Notes: a model not told the origin generated them from the sequence alone. DNA of 16,290 bases from JBCDBH01 sp039184055 (GCA_039184055.1 JBCDBH010000106.1:1-16290); one strand, 5' to 3'. Shown: positions 7,793-15,663, numbered from the stretch's first letter. Numbers and translations: made by a program.

Positions 7793-7808
7793 AGGCACGG
7801 CCTTTGCT
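7793..7808 (+). promoter_or_regulatory. Sigma-54 (-24/-12) promoter of the ADOP permease
   Basis: AGGCACG-GCCT-TTGCT matches the sigma-54 consensus TGGCACG-N4-TTGCW at 11 of 12 defined positions. GG (7794-7795) and GC (7806-7807) are separated by exactly 10 bp, as required. The predicted transcript starts near 7819, leaving a 26-nt leader containing the GGAG ribosome site (7835-7838) before ATG 7845. The site is in non-coding DNA and points at the gene. A TATAGG box (7810-7815) overlaps, but no -35 is seen for it. The window also encodes a sigma-54 activator (167-1531). Confidence 0.65.
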
Positions 7809-7844
7809 CTATAGGGTGGACGAACGCGACTGATGGAGACTTCG

Positions 7845-10226
7845 ATGAACCCCTACCAAGACTTCCGCTACGCCCTCCGCCGCCTCCGCCAAGAGCCGGG
7901 TACCACCGCCGCCGTCATTCTGGTGCTCGGTCTCGGTCTCGGTATGACCACCGCCGTGTGGAGCTTGATCGACGCCTCGATGCTTCGACCGCTGCCGTAT
8001 AAGAACGCCGAAGACATCGTGGTGATCCAGGAATACGACATCGCCGGCGAGCAAACCGACTATCTCTCGGGACCGACCTATCGTGATCTGCGTGACGCGG
8101 TCGACGGCTCGGTTACGCTGGCGGCGAAATATTTCGAGAGCCGTCTACTCACCGAAGCAAACAACCCGGACCAGCTGCGTGGTCATGGGGTCACCGACGG
8201 ATTTCTCGACACCCTCGGCATTCGGCTCGAGATCGGCCGTCCGTTCACAACAGAAGAGCACAAGGCGCAAGAGAAGGTCGTGATCCTGCAATACGACCTC
8301 TGGCAACGGCAATTCGGTGGCGATCCGGCGATTCTCGGCGAGACGATCGTGCTGTCGAGCGAGCGTTTCGAGGTCGTCGGGGTCATGGCCGAAGGCGCGG
8401 CTTTTCCCACGTTCAGCGAGTACTACCGTCCGTTCGACGCGGAGATCGCCACCGACCGCATGGCCCGCTCCTTTCAGGTGATCGGTCGACGGGCTCCCGG
8501 TGTTTCGGTGGATGCGGCACGCGAACGTATGACCGCGGTGTTCGCCCAACTCGAACGCGAACATCCCGAAGCGCTCGCCGAACGCACCGTCTCGGTCGAG
8601 AGCTTGCGCGTCACGCTGATGGGGAAAGACGCCCAGACCCGCCTCTTTCTACTCCTCGCGGCGGTCGGGGCCTTGCTCGCGGTCACCTGTCTCAATGTCG
8701 CGGCGCTGCTCCTGGCGCGCTCCAACGAGCGGCGACACGAGCTCGCTATCCGCCGCGCCCTGGGCGCCGGCAAGGGCCGCGTGCACACGCAGCTGATCAC
8801 CGAATCACTGACCTTGGCGTTGCTCGGTGGCGCGGTGGGCATCCTGCTCGCCTATTGGCTGGTCGACCTGATCACCGCTCTGCTCGGTGACGCGCTCCCA
8901 TCACCCAGCCCACCGGTGGTCGATCTTCGTGTCCTCGCCGTGACCTTCTTGATCGCCGTGGTGTCGGGCACCCTCTTCGGGCTTCTGCCAGCGCGCCAGG
9001 CCGGTCGTCTCGACATCGTCGAAGCGCTCAAACCCGGCCGTCACGGTCAGGCTGGCGGTCGGCGGATCGGCTCACGGGCCGCGCTGGTCGTGGCGCAGAT
9101 CGCTTTTTCCGCGGTGCTCGTGGTGGCGGCGGCGCTGATGGCACGCACGCTCTTTTGGCTCGACAAGGTCGAGCTCGGATTCGATCCCGAACCGGTCTTC
9201 AATGTCGGCTTCGTGCTCTCCGGTGACCGCTACGATGCAACGCAAAAACAGCTTTTCTGGGACCAGCTGCTGGAGCGTCTCGAGAGTACGGAAGGCATCG
9301 CCGCCGCGGGTGGCGCCAACTTCCCGCCGTTCACGGGCTCGCGTGATTCCCAGGTCGAGGTACCCGGTACGGACCTCTCGTTCACGGCGGGAGAGCGGGT
9401 CGTCTTGCCCGGGACCTTCGAAACCCTGTCACGACCCTTGCTCGCCGGTCGCGATTTCGACGAACGTGACGAAACCGCCGCGGCGCGGGTGATCATCGTG
9501 ACGGAGAGCTTCGCGCAACGGATCGCGGCCGATGGCGATGCCCTGGGTCGCACTATTCGGATTTTCGACGGCAGCGACTCCATGCTCGCCGACATCGTCG
9601 GTGTGGTGGGTGATGTGCGTCACTCCGGCCCGACGGGTCCGATTCGCCCCGAGTTCTTTCACCCCTTCGATCAGGATTCGTGGGGCTATATGAACCTGTT
9701 GGTGCGTAGCGAGGGGAACCGGCCCGAGACCTTGGAGAAAACCATCACCAGCGTCATCAATCAGATCGACCCCGAGCTTCCCACCTTCGCTCGCTACAGG
9801 GCCGGCGACCGGATCGATGACTATCTCCTCCAGCCTCAGATCTCGGCGTTGACCGTCGTGCTCTTCGCGACCTGTGCGCTCTTGCTGGCCGCGATCGGCG
9901 TCTACGGCGTGCTCGCCCACACCACCTTCCGACGGACGCGGGAAATCGGTATCCGGATGGCGCTCGGCGCCGAGAGCGCTCAGGTTCTGCGCGCGATCAT
10001 CGCCGACGGGATGAAGCTGGTCGCGACCGGTCTCATGATCGGCCTCGCGGCGTCGCTGCTTCTCACCCTGGGTTTGGAAAACCTACTGTGGGGCGTGAGC
10101 GTGCTCGATCCGATCAGCTGGGCCAGCGCCGTGCTCGCCTTGACCGGCGCCGGGCTGCTCGCCGCATGGCTACCGGCACGACGCGCCAGCCGCGTACACC
10201 CGGCTATCGCGCTTCGTAACGAGTGA
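7845..10226 (+). CDS. ADOP-type ABC transporter permease (MacB/FtsX fold, duplicated)
   Basis: Inner-membrane permease of 793 aa in which two MacB-like permease units are fused, typical of acidobacterial duplicated orphan permeases. It opens with the family N-terminus MNPYQDFRYALRRL. First unit: membrane span about 17-38, periplasmic MacB core domain about 45-260, FtsX spans about 267-384 with cytoplasmic motif ELAIRRALGA (299-308). Second unit: span about 412-435, second periplasmic domain, then FtsX spans with EIGIRMALGA (700-709) and the ending RRASRVHPAIALRNE. The repeated IR-ALGA motifs are thought to contact the ATPase. ATG 7845 is chosen because GGAG (7835-7838) lies six nt upstream and it gives the family start; ATG 7833 has no such site. 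No ABC ATPase or periplasmic adaptor is encoded nearby, so partners must be elsewhere. Substrates of the family are mostly unknown. Confidence 0.95.
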   Translation: MNPYQDFRYALRRLRQEPGTTAAVILVLGLGLGMTTAVWSLIDASMLRPLPYKNAEDIVVIQEYDIAGEQTDYLSGPTYRDLRDAVDGSVTLAAKYFESRLLTEANNPDQLRGHGVTDGFLDTLGIRLEIGRPFTTEEHKAQEKVVILQYDLWQRQFGGDPAILGETIVLSSERFEVVGVMAEGAAFPTFSEYYRPFDAEIATDRMARSFQVIGRRAPGVSVDAARERMTAVFAQLEREHPEALAERTVSVESLRVTLMGKDAQTRLFLLLAAVGALLAVTCLNVAALLLARSNERRHELAIRRALGAGKGRVHTQLITESLTLALLGGAVGILLAYWLVDLITALLGDALPSPSPPVVDLRVLAVTFLIAVVSGTLFGLLPARQAGRLDIVEALKPGRHGQAGGRRIGSRAALVVAQIAFSAVLVVAAALMARTLFWLDKVELGFDPEPVFNVGFVLSGDRYDATQKQLFWDQLLERLESTEGIAAAGGANFPPFTGSRDSQVEVPGTDLSFTAGERVVLPGTFETLSRPLLAGRDFDERDETAAARVIIVTESFAQRIAADGDALGRTIRIFDGSDSMLADIVGVVGDVRHSGPTGPIRPEFFHPFDQDSWGYMNLLVRSEGNRPETLEKTITSVINQIDPELPTFARYRAGDRIDDYLLQPQISALTVVLFATCALLLAAIGVYGVLAHTTFRRTREIGIRMALGAESAQVLRAIIADGMKLVATGLMIGLAASLLLTLGLENLLWGVSVLDPISWASAVLALTGAGLLAAWLPARRASRVHPAIALRNE

Positions 10227-10244
10227 GACGTTGTGAGTAAACGC

Positions 10245-10277
10245 GACCGAGCGTGCATGCAACCATCACGCTCGGTC
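10245..10277. terminator. Hairpin between convergent genes
   Basis: Perfect 11-bp inverted repeat: GACCGAGCGTG (10245-10255), an 11-nt loop, CACGCTCGGTC (10267-10277). It sits in the 60-bp gap between the stop codons of the ADOP permease (+) and the TonB-family gene (-), the expected place for a bidirectional terminator. T-tracts are minimal on both sides, so it may work with Rho or as a 3'-end stabiliser. Confidence 0.6.
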
Positions 10278-10286
10278 CGCACCGTT

Positions 10287-10973
10287 TCAACTCGTCAACC
10301 CATAGCGAACGGTCAACACGTACTTCACCGAAACCGGCTCGCCGTCGGCGGTCGACGGCTCGAACCGCCATTGTTCGGCCGCTCGCACCGCCGCATCGGT
10401 GAGACCCAGCGGCTGCTCCTTGAGCACCGTGACGTCGGTGACCTCGCCTTGGCGATCGATGGTCAGCTCGAGCACCACGGCGCCGCTCACCCGGGCCCGT
10501 CGCGCCGCCTCGGTGTACTGGGGGGCGACGTAGTGCAGGCGTTCCGGTGGCGTCACATCGACCCCGACTCGTAGCATCTTGGGCGCCTCTGGCGGTGGCG
10601 GCGCGGGTGGTGCGTCGGGAATGGAGATCGGGATATCGATCATCGGCTCGAGCATCGGTGGCGGTTCGAGCACCACCGGTTCGGGATCGTCCGGGGTCAT
10701 ATCAGGCACCGGAATCGATTTGGTCGGCTGTTGTCGGGGCGGCTCGGGCTCGGGTTCGGGCGGTGGTGGCTTGAAACGCGGCGTTTGCACCACGAAGACC
10801 GGCCGCGCTTCATCGTCTTCGGGGGGTGGCTCGGTAAAAGACGCGGGCACGGTCACCAAAAGGATCACCACGTGCACGATCGCGGCGCAGATCATCGCCC
10901 GTTTCAACACACGTCGATCACCCGCTTCTTCGGCGGCATGCGCCGCCCACACTGACTCGGTTAGCTTCGACAT
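10287..10973 (-). CDS. TonB-family energy-transducing protein
   Basis: Predicted inner-membrane-anchored protein of 228 aa that links proton-motive force to outer-membrane receptors. A short cytoplasmic N-terminus is followed by one membrane span at about 25-43 (AMICAAIVHVVILLVTVPA), a proline-rich periplasmic stalk about 46-140 with PEPEPEPP and repeated PPP blocks, and a C-terminal TonB domain about 150-226 containing YVAPQYTEAARRARVSGAVV and AVRAAEQWRFEP. The order is canonical and the length normal. ATG 10973 is preferred over ATG 10991 because a strong GGAGGG (10980-10985) lies six nt before it and would be inside the longer frame. No ExbB or ExbD gene is in the window. It lies 199 bp downstream of the SDR gene on the same strand and probably has its own promoter. 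Confidence 0.94.
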   Translation of the reverse strand: MSKLTESVWAAHAAEEAGDRRVLKRAMICAAIVHVVILLVTVPASFTEPPPEDDEARPVFVVQTPRFKPPPPEPEPEPPRQQPTKSIPVPDMTPDDPEPVVLEPPPMLEPMIDIPISIPDAPPAPPPPEAPKMLRVGVDVTPPERLHYVAPQYTEAARRARVSGAVVLELTIDRQGEVTDVTVLKEQPLGLTDAAVRAAEQWRFEPSTADGEPVSVKYVLTVRYGLTS

Positions 10974-11172
10974 CTCGGACCCTCCAGACATCGTGACGAA
11001 TCACGCGTTGCGAGAATCCCCCGTCTGTGTCGACCGGCCGGTGCGTTCCCGACGGAGGGGACTGTACGATCAGACTATAGAGTCGTGGATCGAGTTCCCG
11101 TTCCGATTCGACTGAAAGGTCAGGTGGGCACGCCTTCGAGTCGAACGAACGCGCACCCACTAGCCGCGCAAG
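10974..11172 (-). promoter_or_regulatory. Intergenic region upstream of TonB gene
   Basis: No gene is visible in these 199 bp. On the minus strand a TATAGT box (plus-strand 11074-11079) could be a -10 element, giving a leader of roughly 95 nt, but no recognisable -35 lies at the right spacing. Close to the SDR stop, GTGGG (11124-11128 region) and CCCAC (11156-11160) can pair around a partly paired interior and could form a weak terminator for the SDR transcript. Confidence 0.3.
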
Positions 11173-12021
11173 CTACTTCTTCTTCGGTTTCATCTGCTCC
11201 AACAGGCCCTTGAGCTTCTCGCGGGGCCATTCGGTGAAGGCGGCGAATTCTTGCCCTTCCTTGAGGTGCTCACCACCGTCGATGGTGACGACTTCGCCGT
11301 TGAGATAGCTGGACTGTGGCGCGAAGAGGAAGGTCGCCAGATTGGCCAGCTCTTCGGGCTCACCGAATCGACCGAGCGGATTGGCTTTTTTCGCCTTTTC
11401 GAGAAAATCCGGTGGCATGAGACGCGAGAATGCACCCTCGGTCGGAAACGGACCGGGCGCGATGGCGTTCAAGCGGATGCCGTACGTCGCCCACTCCACC
11501 GCCAGCGATCTGGTCATCGCCAACACACCCGCCTTGGCGCAGGCGCTCGGCACCACGAACGGTGAGCCGGTCCAGGCGTAGGTCGTAACGATCGACAAAA
11601 CATGTGCGTTCGTGCCGCGTTCGATCCACTTTTGCCCGAGCACTTGGGTGGCGTGAAAGGTACCGTAGAGCACGATCTGCACCACGGCGTCGAACGCGCC
11701 GACCGATAGGTCTTCGGTACAGGCCAGGAAATTGCCCGCCGCGTTGTTCACCAAGCCGTCGATCGGTCCGAGCTCGCCTTCGAGCTGATCGATCGCGTCG
11801 GCCACTCCGGCACGATCACGAATATCCACACTCGCCCACGCCGCCGTACCGCCAGCGCCACGAATCGCCTCCACGGTTTCGGTGAGCGGCTCTGGTCGAC
11901 GCCCCAACACTCCGACCTTCGCTCCCACACTGCCAAAGCGCTCTGCCATCGCGCGACCGAGCCCACTACCGCCACCGGTCACCAAAATCGTCTGACCGGC
12001 AAGCAAATCTGACTGATACAT
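11173..12021 (-). CDS. SDR-family 2,4-dienoyl-CoA reductase-like oxidoreductase
   Basis: Short-chain dehydrogenase/reductase of 282 aa, most like the NADPH-dependent 2,4-dienoyl-CoA reductases (DECR type) that remove double bonds during unsaturated fatty acid beta-oxidation. Cofactor motif TGGGSGLG 15-22, NNAAGNF 92-98. The classical YxxxK is replaced by SACAK, and a tyrosine lies 15 residues before the lysine (Y148, S159, K163), the same spacing as Tyr199, Ser210 and Lys214 of mammalian DECR1. The FVVPSACAKAGV and GAFSRL segments also match that family from memory. ATG 12021 is well supported by GGAGGAG (12027-12033) five nt upstream. It ends in a lysine-rich tail. No other beta-oxidation gene is nearby, so the pathway is assigned by family only; another enoyl- or trans-2-acyl-CoA reductase activity is the alternative. 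Confidence 0.9.
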   Translation of the reverse strand: MYQSDLLAGQTILVTGGGSGLGRAMAERFGSVGAKVGVLGRRPEPLTETVEAIRGAGGTAAWASVDIRDRAGVADAIDQLEGELGPIDGLVNNAAGNFLACTEDLSVGAFDAVVQIVLYGTFHATQVLGQKWIERGTNAHVLSIVTTYAWTGSPFVVPSACAKAGVLAMTRSLAVEWATYGIRLNAIAPGPFPTEGAFSRLMPPDFLEKAKKANPLGRFGEPEELANLATFLFAPQSSYLNGEVVTIDGGEHLKEGQEFAAFTEWPREKLKGLLEQMKPKKK

Positions 12022-12163
12022 GAAATCTCCTCCGTGTTGGGTTGTAGGCGTATGTTACGAAATTCCGCTGGGTCGGCCCGAGTGGATTCAGCGATTCGGC
12101 CCGTGGGCCCGAAACTCAGGCCGCTGTGGTACCGTCCCGCGATCACGGTCTAGGAGCACGTCT
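12022..12163. promoter_or_regulatory. Divergent intergenic region (SDR / glycosyltransferase)
   Basis: A 142-bp spacer between outward-reading genes. Each gene has a strong ribosome site at its own edge: GGAGGAG for the SDR and AGGAG (12152-12156) for the glycosyltransferase. A TATGTT box (12051-12056) might serve as a -10, but no paired -35 is evident. The plus-strand frame stays open through this region, yet the extension is not coding-like and lacks a start signal. Confidence 0.4.
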
Positions 12164-13072
12164 ATGGCCCCGAAAGTCGCGGCGATCATCGTCAATTACA
12201 ACGGCAAGCAGCTGACGCTGGACACGCTCGCCAGTTTCGCGAAGGTGCGCTACCCACAGCTGACGCTGGTGGTGGTGGACAACGGCTCGACGGACGGCTC
12301 GCACGAGGCGGTGCAGGAAGCCTATCCGGACGTGGTGGCGTTGCGGATCGAGAAGAATGCCTGGATTGCCGGTGGGCTGAACGTCGGTATCGAGTGGGCG
12401 ATGGCAGGTGATTTCGATTACCTGCTGCTGCTCAACAATGACATCGATGTACACCCACGGATGGTGCGCGAGATGGTGCGGGTCGCGGAGCGCGATCCGA
12501 AGATCGGCTGTGTCGGACCGAAGTGCTACTACTACGAGGATCCGGGGCGACTATGGTCGGCGGGTGGGGTGATTCGTTTCGCCGAGTCGGTGACCCGGGA
12601 GCGTGGTGCGCGGATGATCGACTATGGCCCGTTCGATCGGGACGAAGAGGTCGATTACATCAATGGCTGCGCGATGCTGGTGCGTCGTGAGGCGATGGCG
12701 GCGACGGGACCGTGGGACGCGATGTTCCATCTCGGGGTGGAAGACGCCGACTTTTGCATGCGGATGAAGCAGCACGGCTATACGTGCTGGTACGCCCATC
12801 AGGCGGAGCTCTGGCACAAAGTACCGGTCAAGATCGGTCGCTACAAGGCGGGACGCACCTTCGAGACCGGTCGTTCGAACGCGCTATTCGTGAGGCGCTT
12901 CGCTTCGCCTTGGCAATGGGTGACCTTCGCCACGCTCACCCTGGCCGCGTTTCCGATCGCGTATCTCCGTGAACGGCTACGGAACAATCAGGCCGCGGCG
13001 GTCGCCAAGTTCCGCGGGGTACTCACCGGCCTACGCGAGCCGTTGCCAAAGCCACCACAACCCTTCGGTTAG
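12164..13072 (+). CDS. Glycosyltransferase family 2 (rhamnosyltransferase-like)
   Basis: GT-A fold transferase of 302 aa expected to move a sugar from a nucleotide donor onto a cell-surface glycan, lipid or polysaccharide precursor. Start motif AAIIVNYNG 6-14, VVDNGSTDGS 37-46, and NNDID at 91-95 in the place of the metal-binding DxD. INGCAMLVRREA 166-177 and GVEDADFCMR 191-200, which supplies the acidic catalytic residues, are typical of the WbbL/rhamnosyltransferase-like group. A hydrophobic stretch near the C-terminus (about 250-267) could attach it to the inner membrane. ATG 12164 is preceded by AGGAG seven nt upstream and begins exactly at the family start. It is isolated: no other polysaccharide genes surround it. 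The sugar and acceptor cannot be told from sequence. Confidence 0.94.
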   Translation: MAPKVAAIIVNYNGKQLTLDTLASFAKVRYPQLTLVVVDNGSTDGSHEAVQEAYPDVVALRIEKNAWIAGGLNVGIEWAMAGDFDYLLLLNNDIDVHPRMVREMVRVAERDPKIGCVGPKCYYYEDPGRLWSAGGVIRFAESVTRERGARMIDYGPFDRDEEVDYINGCAMLVRREAMAATGPWDAMFHLGVEDADFCMRMKQHGYTCWYAHQAELWHKVPVKIGRYKAGRTFETGRSNALFVRRFASPWQWVTFATLTLAAFPIAYLRERLRNNQAAAVAKFRGVLTGLREPLPKPPQPFG

Positions 13073-13092
13073 CTTGGCTCCAACCCATCTAG

Positions 13093-15516
13093 TCAGGCTC
13101 CAACCAATTCGCTGAGTTTCTGTCGCGCCTCCTCCACGTCGGGGTGATCGGCGGGAAATTTGGCTTCGCGAATCGCCAACGCACGACGCAGCAACGCTTC
13201 ACCCTGGCTGTGATCGCCGAGCTCGACGAGACACTCACCTTTGAGCAGCAGACTCTCGGCGACGTCGGGATGATCGTCACCCAACCGCGCCATGGCGACG
13301 GTGAGCGACCGGTCCAGGATTTCAACGGCTTCACCAGGATGACCGCGTAGCGCACGAATCAGCGCTAGGCGATGAAGCGCTCGTGCGTAGTCAGGATGGT
13401 CGGTACCGAGTGTTTTCTCGACCGTGGCGAGGATGCGACGTTGCGTGTCTTCAGCTTCGGCATAGTTGCCGTTGGCGCGTTGCGCCACCGCCAAAGCGGT
13501 CAGCGCGCGATTGGTGATCGGGTGCTCCGCGCCATAGTGATCGAGCCAGATGTCGTAGGTGCGCTGGTAGATCGGCTCGGCTTCTTCGAGCGATCCCATG
13601 CGGTGCAGGGTGATGGCGAGATTGAAGAGCGGGAAGGCGGTGTCAGGATGATCGACACCCACGACGCGCTCGGCCCCAGCGATGGCGCGACGCTGCAGGG
13701 CGGCGGCGTCTTCGAGCCGGCCCTGCATGGCGACCGCTGACGCCAGACGGTTGAGAATCCGTCTCGTCAGCTCGTCTTCATCGGACAAGCCGGCCGCTTC
13801 GACGATCGTCAAGGCCTGGCCGAGTATCTCTTCGCCTTCCGGAAAATCGCCCTGCATGCGGCGCAAGGAGCCGAGCTCGGCGAGGGCGCGCGCCAGCTCG
13901 AGGTCGTGCTCCCGAGCATGTTCGCGATAGAGCGCTTCGGAGGCGCGTAGGAGTCGCTCGGCTTCGTCGAGCTCACCGAGCTCGATGAACGGGTTGGCCA
14001 TCGTCGCCATCAACCGCGCGCGGGTACGCGGACTGTCGACAAAGGCCTCGTCGATGTCGTCCTTGGCTTGCTCGAGAAGATCACGCACCGTGATGTCACC
14101 GTCCTTGGCCGCTTCGCTCGCCGGGTTGGCGGCACGGAAGATCCCGGTCAGGAAGCGTGTCACCTGCTCGGCGGCCTCGCGTGATTGCTCGGCGTCTTGT
14201 CGCGCCCGCTCGGCCATCGCCGCGGCGTCTCGGGCACGATCGGCTTCGATACCCCGCGCCACCAGGCCGCCGATCAACACCGCCACGACCAGCAGGACGG
14301 CGGCGACCGCGCCGCGACGTCGTTGCAGAAGCTTGCGGGTGCGATAGATCAGCGTGGGTGGCCGCGCGGTCACCGGCTCGTGCGCGAGCACCCGATGGAC
14401 GTCGGTGGCGAGCTCGGCGGCCGAGCCATAGCGGAGACGACGCTCCTTGGCGATCGCTTTGAGCACGATCCAATCGAGATCGCCGGCCAAGCGGCGACGC
14501 AGCATCGTGCTGGTGACCCGGCGTCGGGCCGCGATCACCTCGGTGGTATTCCAATCGGTCGACGAGATCTTGGTGCTCGGACGAGGCGCGTCGTCCTCGG
14601 TGATGCGTTGAATGATCGTCGGCAGGCTGGCCCCTTTGGTTTCGAACGGTCGCCGTCCGACCAGCAGCTCATAGAGCAAGATTCCGAGCGCGTAAACGTC
14701 GCTCCGCGTGTCGAGATCGACCGAGCTGTCGAAGGTGGCCACCGCTTCGGGGCTCATGTAGGCGGGCGTGCCGACCATACCGGTACCGGTTCGAAGGGTG
14801 GCCTCGGTCAACGAGCCATCGAGCGCCTTGGCGATCCCGAAGTCGATGATCTTCGGGGTCGGTTTGCCGTCGATCTCGGTCACCAGGATATTTCCCGGTT
14901 TGAGATCGCGATGCAGGATCTGCTTTTGATGAGCGTGCTGCACACCCTGACACACCGCGACAAAGAGCTCGAGACGCGCGTCGATCGGGAGCCGACGGTT
15001 GTCGCAGTATTCGGTGACCGGCACCCCGTCGACCAGCTCCATGGCGAAGAAGGGATGACCCTCGGCGGTCGTGCCGGCTTCTAAGAGCTTGCCGACATTG
15101 GGATGATCGAGCCGCCCCATGGCTTGACGTTCGGCTTCGAAACGCAGTCGGGCCTCACCCATCGGCGCGATCCGCAAGACTTTGAGCGCCACCTGACGAC
15201 GTACGGGCTCTTCCTGATGAGCGCGAAAGACGCGCCCCATACCGCCTTCACCGAGCAGACCGAGAATCCGGTACGGGCCGATACGCTCGGGAAAGAGCCG
15301 ACCGTCTTTGAGCGCCGCCTCGATCACATCGAGGGGCACCCCCAAATCGGCCAGCTTGCGTTGTCGCGTCTCGTCTCTCAGCTCGGTCGCCAGCTCGGCG
15401 TCGAGGCGACAGGTCTCATCCAAGTAGATCCGCCGTTCCTCGTCGGATAGCGCCGCCAGATCATCGAGAAGCTGATCGAAGCGAGTGTTCCCACCGAATC
15501 CCGTGTCCTCGTCCAT
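13093..15516 (-). CDS. Transmembrane Ser/Thr protein kinase with TPR region (kinase 2)
   Basis: Hanks-type kinase of 807 aa. A helical N-terminal segment (1-78, LSDEERRIYLDETCRLD) of the type common in acidobacterial and planctomycete kinases precedes the catalytic domain at about 80-380: Gly loop GLLGEGGMG 87-94, VALK with K112, HRDLKPGN 202-209, DFG 225-227, YMSPEA 253-258. A membrane span (about 402-420) is followed by an alanine/glutamate-rich coiled-coil (about 421-452) and kinesin-light-chain-like TPRs (about 480-800) with recurring DHPD and A-ALHRLAL-type helices. All catalytic residues are present. ATG 15516 has GGAGGG (15524-15529) seven nt upstream. A sigma-54-like promoter lies about 52 bp before it. 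Its stop is 20 bp from that of the convergent glycosyltransferase. TPR domains likely act as ligand or partner-binding sensors outside the membrane, a family-based inference. Confidence 0.95.
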   Translation of the reverse strand: MDEDTGFGGNTRFDQLLDDLAALSDEERRIYLDETCRLDAELATELRDETRQRKLADLGVPLDVIEAALKDGRLFPERIGPYRILGLLGEGGMGRVFRAHQEEPVRRQVALKVLRIAPMGEARLRFEAERQAMGRLDHPNVGKLLEAGTTAEGHPFFAMELVDGVPVTEYCDNRRLPIDARLELFVAVCQGVQHAHQKQILHRDLKPGNILVTEIDGKPTPKIIDFGIAKALDGSLTEATLRTGTGMVGTPAYMSPEAVATFDSSVDLDTRSDVYALGILLYELLVGRRPFETKGASLPTIIQRITEDDAPRPSTKISSTDWNTTEVIAARRRVTSTMLRRRLAGDLDWIVLKAIAKERRLRYGSAAELATDVHRVLAHEPVTARPPTLIYRTRKLLQRRRGAVAAVLLVVAVLIGGLVARGIEADRARDAAAMAERARQDAEQSREAAEQVTRFLTGIFRAANPASEAAKDGDITVRDLLEQAKDDIDEAFVDSPRTRARLMATMANPFIELGELDEAERLLRASEALYREHAREHDLELARALAELGSLRRMQGDFPEGEEILGQALTIVEAAGLSDEDELTRRILNRLASAVAMQGRLEDAAALQRRAIAGAERVVGVDHPDTAFPLFNLAITLHRMGSLEEAEPIYQRTYDIWLDHYGAEHPITNRALTALAVAQRANGNYAEAEDTQRRILATVEKTLGTDHPDYARALHRLALIRALRGHPGEAVEILDRSLTVAMARLGDDHPDVAESLLLKGECLVELGDHSQGEALLRRALAIREAKFPADHPDVEEARQKLSELVGA

Positions 15517-15578
15517 GAGCGGTCCCTCCAGCGGTCGTGCTTCCTCGGGCAGACGTATCGTAGTCGTTCATCGATAAG

Positions 15579-15594
15579 AGCAAGATCCGCGCCC
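15579..15594 (-). promoter_or_regulatory. Sigma-54-like (-24/-12) promoter of kinase 2
   Basis: Read on the minus strand, GGGCGCG-GATC-TTGCT matches the consensus TGGCACG-N4-TTGCW at 10 of 12 defined positions, with the invariant GG and GC spaced by 10 bp. The predicted start is near 15568, about 52 nt before ATG 15516. Its -12 region (TTGCTCTTAT) closely resembles that of the ADOP promoter (TTGCTCTATA). A sigma-70-type reading, TTGAAA-N18-TCTTAT, overlaps and cannot be excluded. Confidence 0.5.
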
Positions 15595-15641
15595 GTTTTT
15601 CAAGAGAACGTGCGCTGTCGTTGGAGAGAAACGGAGTTGTT

Positions 15642-15663
15642 CTGACGTCAGGCTGACGTCAGC
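15642..15663. promoter_or_regulatory. Tandem palindromic operator-like sites
   Basis: Two copies of the perfect palindrome CTGACGTCAG lie side by side (15642-15651 and 15653-15662); the second extends to 12 bp, GCTGACGTCAGC (15652-15663). Their centres are 11 bp apart, one helical turn, so two dimers would bind the same face of the DNA. The pair is about 74-95 bp upstream of the predicted sigma-54 start of kinase 2 and about 137 bp before the TIR start codon, so either gene could be controlled. Confidence 0.55.

Noticed and set aside
10579..11115. Glycine/serine-rich plus-strand frame
   Set aside because: It is the complement of the proline-rich stalk of the TonB-family protein, so its composition is a by-product.
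12020..12163. In-frame upstream extension of the glycosyltransferase
   Set aside because: It lacks a ribosome site, overlaps the divergent SDR promoter region and is not part of the family; ATG 12164 with AGGAG starts at the conserved strand.
13073..13092. Possible terminator between glycosyltransferase and kinase 2
   Set aside because: Only 20 bp, with no stem longer than 4 bp and no T-tract.
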